Shown here: one piece after another, positions 9,061-17,350 of the stretch
Layout of the letters: each line of letters starts with the position of its first letter
How positions within the stretch are numbered: the first letter of the stretch is position 1
DNA from: Nitrosomonas ureae
GTDB lineage: Bacteria; Pseudomonadota; Gammaproteobacteria; Burkholderiales; Nitrosomonadaceae
Length of the DNA: 64,000 nt
Direction: 5' to 3'
NCBI RefSeq assembly: GCF_900108305.1
Contig: NZ_FNUX01000004.1
Coordinates: 62,001-126,000, forward strand
The notes under the pieces: model-generated
The model's input: the letters and a program-made list of their open reading frames with translations, nothing else
Database searches by the model: none
What the model was told of the DNA's origin: nothing
Position numbers and translations under genes: made by a program

Positions 9061-9427
9061 GTAACTTAAAAATTCAATACATTAGCAAGCTCATGACGAA
9101 CGATAAAATTTGATTCCGCTCTGATTGAGCTTGCCGATCTGATAACGTTGTCAACTAATTGAAGAATATTTCCTAAGCGTTAAGCTGAAGAAACATTCAT
9201 CCCTGCAGGGCTTACTTCCTGCTTTCCGGTTAGAGCCCCCCTGAATACCGATTTAAATGCCGCATTTTTTGCGACAAGGGAGCTGAATCTCTTTTTCCAG
9301 ACCCTCAATACGTTGATCAGATTTCGTTATCAAATATCAAGTAATTGATTTATAATAATATTTAAAGATTTTTAATTTCAAGTCACAGGAAATTCTTTAT
9401 TAGCGAACATTATAAAAGGGAGCATCT
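9061..9427. other. Intergenic stretch with one inverted repeat
   Basis: No gene is visible. A 9-base inverted repeat (GCAAGCTCA at 9085-9093, TGAGCTTGC at 9126-9134) could form a long-loop hairpin after the RTX-like gene. The rest is AT-rich and probably holds the promoter of the next gene. Confidence 0.4.
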
Positions 9428-10339
9428 ATGAACTACCTGTCACAAAATAAATGGGGCCTCAAACTTATAATTTGCGTATGTTTAAGTGTTTTGACGCTAA
9501 TGACCGCTGCACAGGTCTTTGCACAAGACACGACAGCCCAACGCATCAAACAGCTGGAAAATACCTTGCAGGAAATTCAGAATGAGTTAAATAGAATCAA
9601 GGCGGAATCGGTGCAAACTACGCGGAAAGTTGAGCAGGTTCAGGAAACGTCGGCACAAACCACCCAAAAGGTGGAGCAGATTCAGCAAGCCAGCATCCCG
9701 GCTGAGAAAAAAAGTATCGATCTCGATGGTATGAGTCAAAAAAGGATCATGCTGTTTTTTCGTGGTGGCTATGGCAGAAGCGACGGGCATCGTAATGGTG
9801 TGTCGATTGAAAGCCGTGTCGCGCCGGTGGGTGCGCAGGAGCAAGCGGACCGGCATGCGTGGTATACCGGTGCCGGGTTTGATTTTCAATTGACCAAGGA
9901 TACTTGGGGATTCATGCCCAAAACTGAAATTGATGCAGAGCTGATGTTTGAATATAAACAATATGGTCGTGGCATTCTGGGCAACGCGCTGGCGAACGAA
10001 CCCACGCAGCTGGCGGGTGGCGCATATGATCCCCGGGGAGTGACGGTGAGTCAATTTACTTTGACCGCATCACCGAAAATTAAATTTAATCATTTTGCCG
10101 AATATAAAATCAGACCCTGGATTATTCCGGCCGGTCTGGCGATACACGTCGTCAGCCCACCCACTGAATCCATTACCGTACTGGAACCCGGCATTATGTT
10201 TGCAGGCGGCGTTGAATATAACATCTGGAGAGATTTCTTCATCGGTGCCGACGCTCGCTATCAGTTGACTGCCGGATCGCTGGACGGAGCAAAGTTTGGC
10301 GGCATGACTGTCGGTGGTTATCTTGGCATAGGATTCTAA
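9428..10339 (+). CDS. Outer-membrane beta-barrel protein with coiled-coil N-terminus
   Basis: 303 residues. The signal peptide ends near VFAQD. Residues about 37-90 are a heptad-rich coiled coil (RIKQLENTLQEIQNELNRIK) with an internal repeat TTRKVEQVQET / TTQKVEQIQQA. Residues about 105-303 alternate polar and hydrophobic residues in beta-strand fashion and end GGYLGIGF, with the terminal Phe usual for outer-membrane barrels. The start is supported by AAGGGAG upstream. It may be a barrel protein whose coiled coil reaches into the periplasm. Function unknown. Confidence 0.65.
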   Translation: MNYLSQNKWGLKLIICVCLSVLTLMTAAQVFAQDTTAQRIKQLENTLQEIQNELNRIKAESVQTTRKVEQVQETSAQTTQKVEQIQQASIPAEKKSIDLDGMSQKRIMLFFRGGYGRSDGHRNGVSIESRVAPVGAQEQADRHAWYTGAGFDFQLTKDTWGFMPKTEIDAELMFEYKQYGRGILGNALANEPTQLAGGAYDPRGVTVSQFTLTASPKIKFNHFAEYKIRPWIIPAGLAIHVVSPPTESITVLEPGIMFAGGVEYNIWRDFFIGADARYQLTAGSLDGAKFGGMTVGGYLGIGF

Positions 10340-10453
10340 TACTAACCGGTAACAGTTTTGCTTTTTCGGGGTGAAACATTCCAATGAGCAGGGCTGTTAT
10401 GAACGTTAGTAAAGCGATTGTTGCAATCACTTTAAAAGACTTCTGTGCAACTT

Positions 10454-10488
10454 TGGAAATTTCCCTGTGGTGACGAGGGAAATTTCCA
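10454..10488. terminator. Perfect 13-base inverted repeat between convergent genes
   Basis: TGGAAATTTCCCT (10454-10466) and AGGGAAATTTCCA (10476-10488) form a perfect stem with a 9-base loop, between the ends of a rightward and a leftward gene. It is probably a bidirectional terminator. Each arm is itself a near-palindrome like the candidate operators at 5707 and 13185, so a protein-binding role is also possible. Confidence 0.55.
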
Positions 10489-10573
10489 GATGACATTTTT
10501 ATATATTTGTTGCCGAGAGATTGCGGATTTTGAAGTATTTAGACAAGTGGGTTGGAAATAAGCCTGGAACAAG

Positions 10574-12835
10574 CTAATTTATAGGGGTGTTGTGTTGAAG
10601 AAATGTTTCAAAATTTTCTGTGGTCAGAGGTTTGCTAAAAAAATAACCTTGTCCGTAATCACAACCCATGGCAATTAAAAGCTGTTTCTGCGAATCTGTT
10701 TCCACGCCTTCAGCGATGACTTTCATACCCAGGCGATGTGCCATGGTAATCACCGCCTCGCATAAGATTCTATCGTTAGATCTGCTGTCGAGATTGGAAA
10801 TGAACGATTGATCGATCTTGAGATAGTCAATATCGAATTTTTTTAAATAAGAAAGCGATGAATAACCTGTGCCAAAATCATCAATAGCCACTTGCACGCC
10901 GGCATCACGGAAATTTAATAGTTGCTTCACTACCAATTCATGAACATCGAGTAGCAAGTTTTCAGTAATCTCAACGATAATGCTGTGGCCGTCTAATTTT
11001 TGCTCATGCAAGTGGTTCACCCAATCGCTTATTTTGCTGATAAATTGTTTGGGTGATTTATTGATACTGATTTGAAAATTAATATCGTAATTGGCTTGCC
11101 ACGCGACTACTTGGTTGACAGCTTGTTTGAATACCCAATCGCCTATTTCAGAAATCAGATTGGATTCTTCCGCGATGGAAATAAATTCTACCGGAAGGAT
11201 TGTTCCTCTTTCCGGATGCTGCCAGCGTACTAGTGCCTCGGCTTTGTAGATACTGCCGGTTGTAAGTTCTACAATGGGTTGATACATTAAAAATAATTGT
11301 TGTTCTCTTAATGCGTGGCGCAATTCATAGGCGATTCTTGAGCGGGTTTCTGTTGCCTTACGCATATTGGAAGTGAAATAGCTGCAGCAATTGCGCCCAT
11401 TATTTTTTGCGGTATACATGGCTTGATCAGCATTCTTCATCAGCATTTCCGCGCTACCCGCATCAGCAGGAAAAAATGTCACTCCAATACTCGCTGTGAC
11501 ATAGGCTAGCTTTGCATTCAAATGAAATGGTTTCGTCAATTCCAGTAAAATCATCTGAATGATTCTATCGGAACAGGGCTGGTCATTAATTCCGTTCAGA
11601 ATAATAGTGAATTCGTCGCCACCCAGGCGTGCAACCGTATCGGTTTCGCGAACGCAACCATTAAGCCGCTTAGCTGCTTCTACCAGCAGAGCATCGCCAA
11701 CACTGTGCCCGAATGAATCATTGACTTCCTTGAAGCGATCGAGATCGATAAACAGTACCGCCAACAACATGCCTGTGCGGGCGGCGTTCTTAATGTCATG
11801 GCTTAGACGGTCATAAAACATATTGCGGTTTGGTAAGCCGGTCAATGAATCATAGTTTGCTTGCCGCCATATAATTTCATCCGATTTTTTCTTATCAGTG
11901 ATATTAGAAAAATTAATGAGATAGTAGCAGATCAAACCTTTTTTACTCGGCACCGAACTGATGTTTAACCATGCCGGGTATTCCCGTCCGTACTTGTGTC
12001 TATTCCATACTTCGCCTTGCCAATGACCGGACTGTTTAACGCTCAACCAGATTTTCTGAAAAAATTTGGTGCTGTGCCTAATTGATGTCACGATTGATGT
12101 GGGTTTGCCTATTACTTCTTCCGCGGTAAATCCGGTTATGCTATGCAGCGCTTTGTTAATGGAGATGATGATCTTATTTGCATCGGCAATCATAATTGCC
12201 TCGGTACTATTTTCAAAAACCTTACTGGAAAGATATAACTGCTCATTTATTTTTTGTTGCTCTAATGCAATGCCAATAATGAACGACCCAATCTGCAGTA
12301 ATTTACGGTGAAACACACTGGGTAAACGATGTTCAAAGCTGGAGAGCGCAAATGAGCCAATACACTCGCCACCTTTGCTGCGTACTGGAATTGACCAGCA
12401 TGAAAGAATATTAAAATCGATAGCTATTTTTCGGATACTTTGCCAACGTGGGTCATCGATCGTGCTTTCTATATACACTGCTTCTTGCCGGAAAACGGCA
12501 TTGCCGCAAGACCCCGCTTCAGGGCCAGGACGCAACCCGTTGAGCTGCGCTATGCATTCTGCAGGAATACTGGGGGCTGCAAATACATTCATGCATTGCT
12601 TGTCTTTGTCCAATAACATGACTGATGCGACTGCATTTTCCAAAAGCTGCTCTATCAGCAGGCATATTTTCTCGCAGATCTCCTTGTAATCATTGCCTAA
12701 GACTATTAACTCAAGAATCTCTTGCTGAAACTGGAGAATCTTGCTTTGCTCAAAATTGGTGAGATCAAAGCAATCGGGGAGAGTAGAGATCAGTTGAGTT
12801 ATATCCTTATTCACAGCGTCATATTCTCCACTCAT
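10574..12835 (-). CDS. GAF-PAS-GGDEF-EAL cyclic-di-GMP turnover protein
   Basis: 753 residues, no membrane segment. GAF domain about 40-195 and PAS domain about 200-315. The GGDEF domain (about 325-490) has an intact GGDEF at 405-409 and an RxxD inhibitory site (RETD, 396-399) five residues before it. The EAL domain (about 500-745) has KAEALVRW around 531-538 and DDFGTGYSS at 652-660. Both catalytic halves look intact, so it could make and break cyclic-di-GMP. The GAF and PAS domains probably sense small molecules or redox state. It is a single gene convergent with the barrel-protein gene. Confidence 0.93.
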   Translation of the reverse strand: MSGEYDAVNKDITQLISTLPDCFDLTNFEQSKILQFQQEILELIVLGNDYKEICEKICLLIEQLLENAVASVMLLDKDKQCMNVFAAPSIPAECIAQLNGLRPGPEAGSCGNAVFRQEAVYIESTIDDPRWQSIRKIAIDFNILSCWSIPVRSKGGECIGSFALSSFEHRLPSVFHRKLLQIGSFIIGIALEQQKINEQLYLSSKVFENSTEAIMIADANKIIISINKALHSITGFTAEEVIGKPTSIVTSIRHSTKFFQKIWLSVKQSGHWQGEVWNRHKYGREYPAWLNISSVPSKKGLICYYLINFSNITDKKKSDEIIWRQANYDSLTGLPNRNMFYDRLSHDIKNAARTGMLLAVLFIDLDRFKEVNDSFGHSVGDALLVEAAKRLNGCVRETDTVARLGGDEFTIILNGINDQPCSDRIIQMILLELTKPFHLNAKLAYVTASIGVTFFPADAGSAEMLMKNADQAMYTAKNNGRNCCSYFTSNMRKATETRSRIAYELRHALREQQLFLMYQPIVELTTGSIYKAEALVRWQHPERGTILPVEFISIAEESNLISEIGDWVFKQAVNQVVAWQANYDINFQISINKSPKQFISKISDWVNHLHEQKLDGHSIIVEITENLLLDVHELVVKQLLNFRDAGVQVAIDDFGTGYSSLSYLKKFDIDYLKIDQSFISNLDSRSNDRILCEAVITMAHRLGMKVIAEGVETDSQKQLLIAMGCDYGQGYFFSKPLTTENFETFLQHNTPIN

Positions 12836-13264
12836 TTTCTGCTATGCGGTTTTTTGCATGGATTGTAGGAATTCAAGAATTTTAATGTGAGATAGATTTA
12901 ATTTATAGACATAAGTGAGTGTAAATTATACGTAAATTAGTCACTTGCTCAAGGTTTATTGATGTTTTTTTGTTATCTTGTGATCAACCGTATGATTATA
13001 TGAATATTTATTATACTGTGTTGTATTTTTTTGTTAATTTGTGGCATATCGGGTTGTATGACTTCAAATTTGGAGCGCAACTTCTGCGAGTGCTTGGTAT
13101 AACTTTTCTATGAGATCCCCTGAAGGGAGCGGTGCGATAACATTGCAAACTTGTGTGTGAAGGGAATTCATGCAATCAGGTAAAGGAAATTTTCCCGGTT
13201 TGTGCATTTTCCATTTATGGGAAAATGATTCATGGCAAGAATGGCATATTAACGGGAGGGACTA
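12836..13264. promoter_or_regulatory. AT-rich divergent regulatory region
   Basis: 429 bases between the leftward GGDEF-EAL gene and the rightward Crp/Fnr gene. No reading frame is convincing. It holds two GGAAA/TTTCC-type palindromic elements close to the Crp/Fnr gene and a very AT-rich part (12,890-13,050) suited to promoters. Confidence 0.45.
13185..13226 (+). promoter_or_regulatory. Candidate operator upstream of the Crp/Fnr gene
   Basis: GGAAATTTTCCC at 13185-13196 is followed by the inverted pair ATTTTCC (13206-13212) and GGAAAAT (13220-13226), ending 39 bases before the start codon. The position suits autoregulation by the Crp/Fnr-family protein, which is inference. Confidence 0.35.
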
Positions 13265-13954
13265 ATGTCTTTATCAATAGAAAGCAGCAGCCTCGGATCA
13301 ATAGATAAGTTTTTCGAGAACAATGTTAAGCGATTAATAAAAGATTATCCTTCAATCCAGGAGGTTAATATCCCAAACAAGGATTTCCTTTACCGGCAGG
13401 GAGACTTGTGCACGTATGTTTTTTGGATAAAAAGCGGTATCGTGAAGCTGTCGTATTTAACCGTGCAAGGCGGCGAAATAACCATTGCGCTTCTTAAAAG
13501 CAGGGATGTAATCGGTGATTTGAAGGTTGATAAGCAAGCAAGAGAAGAAACGGCGCAAGCGTTGGGGAACGTTAGCTGTTACCGTATGGCGTATAACGAT
13601 TTCAAGGCATTGTTGCTGCAGTATCCGGCGCTGGCATGGCAGGTACTTGAGGAGACTTATGTCCGTAAGCAAAAAATCGAACATAAACTGCGGATTATTC
13701 TGACGCAACCCGTTGAGATGCGCCTTGCTGCTACGCTGTTGGAGCTGGCCAGGATGTTCGGCGTTCAGTGTACACATGGCTATGCGTTGGAAATTCATTT
13801 GACGCAGCAAGATGTGGCGGATCTGATCGGTGCCAGCCGTCCGGTGGTAAGCACTGTTCTGAATGATTTCAGAAGTCGCGGCATGCTCGAGTACACGCGC
13901 GACCAGATTTGCGTCAATGATGCGGCTTTGACTGATTACTGCGAAGCAAAGTAA
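13265..13954 (+). CDS. Crp/Fnr family transcriptional regulator
   Basis: 229 residues. The N-terminal cyclic-nucleotide-binding-like beta-roll (about 25-125) includes FLYRQGDLCTYVFWIKSG. A long dimerisation helix follows, then a winged helix with the Crp-type recognition segment LTQQDVADLIGASRPVVSTV at about 176-195. There is no N-terminal Cys cluster of the FNR iron-sulphur type, so the signal is unknown. The ATG follows a GGGAGGG ribosome site. Palindromes directly upstream suggest autoregulation. Confidence 0.85.
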   Translation: MSLSIESSSLGSIDKFFENNVKRLIKDYPSIQEVNIPNKDFLYRQGDLCTYVFWIKSGIVKLSYLTVQGGEITIALLKSRDVIGDLKVDKQAREETAQALGNVSCYRMAYNDFKALLLQYPALAWQVLEETYVRKQKIEHKLRIILTQPVEMRLAATLLELARMFGVQCTHGYALEIHLTQQDVADLIGASRPVVSTVLNDFRSRGMLEYTRDQICVNDAALTDYCEAK

Positions 13955-14084
13955 GCGTGAAATAAATGAAAATGTTTTCTGGATAACAGACGCTGTGATA
14001 GTGCTGTATTAATGTGCCGATATGGTAACCCGTCAAGGTAGGTCGCCATACATTAATCACTCATTAATATCAGGAGCATTAAAC

Positions 14085-14441
14085 ATGAAAGTGATCTCAC
14101 CGCGCATGCACGGCTATTTGGACTTTTTAACCGTCATTTTATTTTTGCTGGCTCCAGGCTTGTTCGATTTAAGTGATCTGCCTGCCTTATTGGCATACAG
14201 TCTGGCCGTAATTCATCTGATTGTGACATTGGCATCCGATTTTCCTTTTGGTGTCGTCAAAATCATTCCGTTTACTGTGCATGGCTGGATTGAACGTGCC
14301 GTTGGTCCGGCATTGATTGCTGTGCCTTTTGCTCTGGGTTTTTCCGGCGATGAGACTGCGCGGAATTTTTACATCGCAGCGGGTGTGGCAATTATTTTAG
14401 TTGGTGCGCTAACGGATTATCAGGGGCAGGTCAAAGACTGA
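14085..14441 (+). CDS. Small four-helix membrane protein (SPW-repeat-like)
   Basis: 118 residues from the ATG at 14085, which has AGGAG upstream. It has four predicted membrane helices arranged as two related halves, each beginning with an HG motif (MHGYLDFLTVILFLLAPGL and VHGWIERAVGPALIAVPFAL). This resembles SPW-repeat proteins, but I am not sure of the family. It follows the Crp/Fnr gene by 130 bases and may be controlled by it. Confidence 0.65.
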   Translation: MKVISPRMHGYLDFLTVILFLLAPGLFDLSDLPALLAYSLAVIHLIVTLASDFPFGVVKIIPFTVHGWIERAVGPALIAVPFALGFSGDETARNFYIAAGVAIILVGALTDYQGQVKD

Positions 14442-14488
14442 GAAGTTCTACAAGTAAACGTTACGGAGATTCCGGATTTCTCTTGCTG

Positions 14489-14534
14489 GATCACGCTAAA
14501 AGCTGGGATATTTCATTCAGTTGTTAGCGTGATC
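14489..14534. terminator. Bidirectional hairpin between convergent genes
   Basis: GATCACGCTAA (14489-14499) and TTAGCGTGATC (14524-14534) form a perfect 11-base stem between the ends of the SPW-like gene and the leftward lipoprotein gene. Confidence 0.55.
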
Positions 14535-14567
14535 TTCAGTCATCGTTGATCAGGGTTAGAGCGCTAT

Positions 14568-14882
14568 TTATTTACTGCTGTCAGCACTATCAACTTTTTC
14601 TTCTAATGTATCGCCAGCTTCTTCAATTTCTTCTGCGGTATTTTCAATCGCTTCGTCAATTTCTCTGCCTGCCTGTTCGGCAGGTCCCTCAAACAAACTC
14701 TCAATTTCATCAACTTTATCAGATGCTTTGTCAATAATTTTATCAATGGTTTTTTCGCCGCTGTCGAAGGATTTATCGATTTCTTTACCCATTTTCTCGG
14801 CACCCCCTTCTTGCTGCCCCGAGCAGCCTACTAAAAGCAGGGATAGAAAAAACACGGAAAGGGATAAAATTAGTTTATTCAT
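14568..14882 (-). CDS. Small acidic helical lipoprotein
   Basis: 104 residues. The signal peptide ends in the lipobox LLVGC (Cys20). The mature part is charged and almost entirely helical with Asp/Glu/Lys heptads (DKIIDKASDKVDEIESLFEG, then REIDEAIENTAEEIEE). GAGG lies 7 bases before the ATG. It resembles small envelope-stress lipoproteins of proteobacteria. Its role is unknown; an apolipophorin-like or scaffold role would be a guess. Confidence 0.7.
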   Translation of the reverse strand: MNKLILSLSVFFLSLLLVGCSGQQEGGAEKMGKEIDKSFDSGEKTIDKIIDKASDKVDEIESLFEGPAEQAGREIDEAIENTAEEIEEAGDTLEEKVDSADSSK

Positions 14883-15155
14883 GACATACCTCGTTTACAA
14901 ATGAATGGAGCGGGTTTCTGCAACCCGATTTACGAAATCTCTGAGCTGTGATACGAGACTCTGCTTACTAAATGTTTCTATTCTCTGAGTATTCAGAGTA
15001 ATGATAAAAATCAAAGAGTACGGATCGAGACTCCGGTATGGTAACACTCATCAAATGCTTCAACAAATTTACCCGGGTCTTTATTTAAAGAAAATCAAAC
15101 CGATCGCGTTTGAAGATGGGCGCAAGCGTGCGATGATCAGTTTCAATTCGTAGCT

Positions 15156-15527
15156 TCAATGACACCGGTAAGCATTTCCGATATGTATGATTTCCTTGTC
15201 GGCACCGGGAATTTCGTATTTGCCGGAGTTATTGGAACGGAGAATATGCACATTATTCCCTCCCAGTTTTTTCGTTTCATGGGTTAAATTGTTTCTGGCT
15301 TTGATCAGCCGCTCAGTATAAGACGCGGTTTCGTCTTCAGTTTCGCTTTCTTTTGAGGATCCTTTTACCTTTCCGAGTAATTCGCAGCCTTCAGGAGCGA
15401 ATTTTCCGACTGTAATGGTAACGGTTTTGCCTTCTTCTGCTTGTGCATAAACTTCCACACAACCAATGATGAACAGTAAAACCAGTAATTTTTTGATTAA
15501 TCTACAAGATGACTTTGAAATACACAT
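15156..15527 (-). CDS. Small exported DUF4156-like protein
   Basis: 123 residues with a signal sequence (KKLLVLLFIIGCVEVYAQA). The mature part has CELLGKVKGSS followed by a helix RLIKARNNLTHETKKLGGN and a beta strand NVHIL. This is the pattern of DUF4156/RcsF-like envelope proteins in which a short alpha/beta fold is held by cysteines (Cys near position 48 and the penultimate Cys). The start is supported by TTAGGAG. Function unknown. Confidence 0.6.
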   Translation of the reverse strand: MCISKSSCRLIKKLLVLLFIIGCVEVYAQAEEGKTVTITVGKFAPEGCELLGKVKGSSKESETEDETASYTERLIKARNNLTHETKKLGGNNVHILRSNNSGKYEIPGADKEIIHIGNAYRCH

Positions 15528-15732
15528 GAATAACTCCTAATGCCTGGCGCCTCTAAGTTCAAAAGCATAGATAAACACGGTTTATCCGTCAATAGCCTTG
15601 ATCAGGGGGAGTATTGCAGAGTTTTAGTAATCCATGCAATGAAATAAAGCCGCTACTTGCATCTTTTTAACTCAGATAGAGGTTGATCTATAAGGTATAT
15701 TAAGTTTTGTGCAATTTATGGGAGGAGTGACA

Positions 15733-16305
15733 TTGGACATTATTTTCTATATCTTTATCGCGGCAATCGCCATTGCTTTTGTATACGGTGTCATGCTCTA
15801 TAACAGCTTGGTGGATATCAAGCATTCCGTATCCCAAGCTTGGTCGAATATCGATATTCTTTTGAAACAGCGTCACGATGAGCTGCCCAAGCTGGTTGAA
15901 ACCTGCAAGCAATACATGGGGTTTGAACAGGAAACGCTCAAGCAGGTAATAGCGGCGCGTTCACAGGTGGCCAGCGCGCGGGAAGCGGGTAACATAGGTG
16001 CATTGGGTGCTGCGGAAAGCAGTTTGCGCATTGGGCTGGGTAATCTGTTTGCCGTTGCGGAGGATTATCCGGAACTGAAAGCCAGCGAGAAATTTCAGCA
16101 TTTGCAAGTGCGTATCACCGGTCTGGAGAACAGCATCGCAGATCGTCGTGAGTTCTACAATGAGGCGGTCAAGATCAATAATGTGCGGATTGAGCAATTT
16201 CCCGATGTCATCATCGCTAACTGGTTTAAATTCAAGCCGCGTGATTTGCTGGAATTCAGCGATGCCGATAAGCAGGATGCCCATATCGGAAGATTGTTTG
16301 GTTAA
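15733..16305 (+). CDS. lemA: LemA family protein
   Basis: 190 residues from the TTG at 15733, chosen because GGGAGGAG lies 5-7 bases before it; GTG at 15709 and ATG at 15718 are in frame but lack a ribosome site. It has one N-terminal membrane helix (IIFYIFIAAIAIAFVYGVML), then YNSLVDIKHSVSQAWSNIDILLKQRHDELPKL and a long helical bundle typical of LemA. The protein is membrane-anchored. Its biochemical role is not established in the family. It is followed after 15 bases by the GIDE-domain gene, a pairing often seen for LemA. Confidence 0.88.
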   Translation: MDIIFYIFIAAIAIAFVYGVMLYNSLVDIKHSVSQAWSNIDILLKQRHDELPKLVETCKQYMGFEQETLKQVIAARSQVASAREAGNIGALGAAESSLRIGLGNLFAVAEDYPELKASEKFQHLQVRITGLENSIADRREFYNEAVKINNVRIEQFPDVIIANWFKFKPRDLLEFSDADKQDAHIGRLFG

Positions 16306-16320
16306 TACATTGTCTTCAGT

Positions 16321-17250
16321 ATGATGACCCTGCCGGCCGAATTTTCCCCCGAAGAATTTCAATTGGCGTTGGGTGCGTCGATACTGATTGCATTGCTTAG
16401 TTTTTATATTTTTGCGCACAACTGGAAACGGTTACGGATCATTGAGGATACGCCAACCGCCAAGCTGCGTTCCGCGCATCAAGGTTATATTGAGCTGGAA
16501 GGAAAAGGGCAACTGGTTGATGATCAACCCATCTATGCACCGCTTTCGAATCATCCATGCCTTTGGTATCTCAGTCAAATCGAGCGGCAGGAATATTTTG
16601 TCGAAAATGGCCGTAGGCAAACCCGCTGGAATGTCGTGTATAAAACTATCAGCGATCACCGGTTCAAGCTAACGGATGGCGTTACCAGTTGTTTCGTAGA
16701 TCCCAGCGGTGCGGAAGTCAACGGCAATGAGAAACTGGTATGGTACGGTAATACCGAATGGCCCACCCGGACGCAAGTGCTGGAAAGTCAGTCGATCGTT
16801 CATGCCATGACTAACGGCTACCGTTACACGGAGTGGTTGGTATTGCCAGGCCAACCATTGTATATACTGGGTCAATTCAGCACTTGGTCCGCCACGGGGC
16901 AAAAATCGGTACGGGACGTCATGGTGAATTTGATCAATGATTGGAAACAAGATCAACCGGCGCTGCGAAAGCGATTCGATAGCAATCAGGACGGCAATAT
17001 CGATCAGGAGGAATGGGAGGTTGCGCGCCAGCAAGCACGGCACGAAGCGCAACAGATTCACGATCAATTGGCTTTGGAGCCGGATACGAACACCATTGCA
17101 AAACCGGCTAACACGGCACAGCCTTTTATTATATCGGTATATCCTCAAGCGTTATTGGTGCGGAAATATCGCAATAGCGCCTTCATCGCTTTGGCAGGGT
17201 GCATGGCATCACTCTACGCTGCCATATGGTTATTACACCTGTATGGATGA
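16321..17250 (+). CDS. GIDE-domain membrane protein with an EF-hand insert
   Basis: 309 residues. An N-terminal helix (about 15-33) and a C-terminal helix (about 287-307) flank a soluble region. The middle part (about 45-195: GYIELEGKGQ, PCLWYLSQIERQE, WLVLPGQPLYILGQF) matches the GIDE/E3-ligase-like domain that neighbours LemA in many bacteria. Unusually, residues 220-231 form a textbook EF-hand loop (DSNQDGNIDQEE), which suggests calcium-dependent behaviour. The RING finger of eukaryotic GIDE proteins is absent. It is in an operon with lemA. Confidence 0.8.
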   Translation: MMTLPAEFSPEEFQLALGASILIALLSFYIFAHNWKRLRIIEDTPTAKLRSAHQGYIELEGKGQLVDDQPIYAPLSNHPCLWYLSQIERQEYFVENGRRQTRWNVVYKTISDHRFKLTDGVTSCFVDPSGAEVNGNEKLVWYGNTEWPTRTQVLESQSIVHAMTNGYRYTEWLVLPGQPLYILGQFSTWSATGQKSVRDVMVNLINDWKQDQPALRKRFDSNQDGNIDQEEWEVARQQARHEAQQIHDQLALEPDTNTIAKPANTAQPFIISVYPQALLVRKYRNSAFIALAGCMASLYAAIWLLHLYG

Positions 17251-17350
17251 CATGGAATAAGTTTGTTGAGCATGTGCTTTGCCATTCAGATTCAGAATTC
17301 TCTCAGTACGATTCTGAGCGGTTGACATACGAATTTTGACAGGCTCTACT

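Noticed and set aside
12940-13060. Possible AT-rich origin-like sequence
   Set aside because: There are no DnaA-box clusters or dnaA/dnaN genes nearby; AT richness alone is expected of a promoter region.
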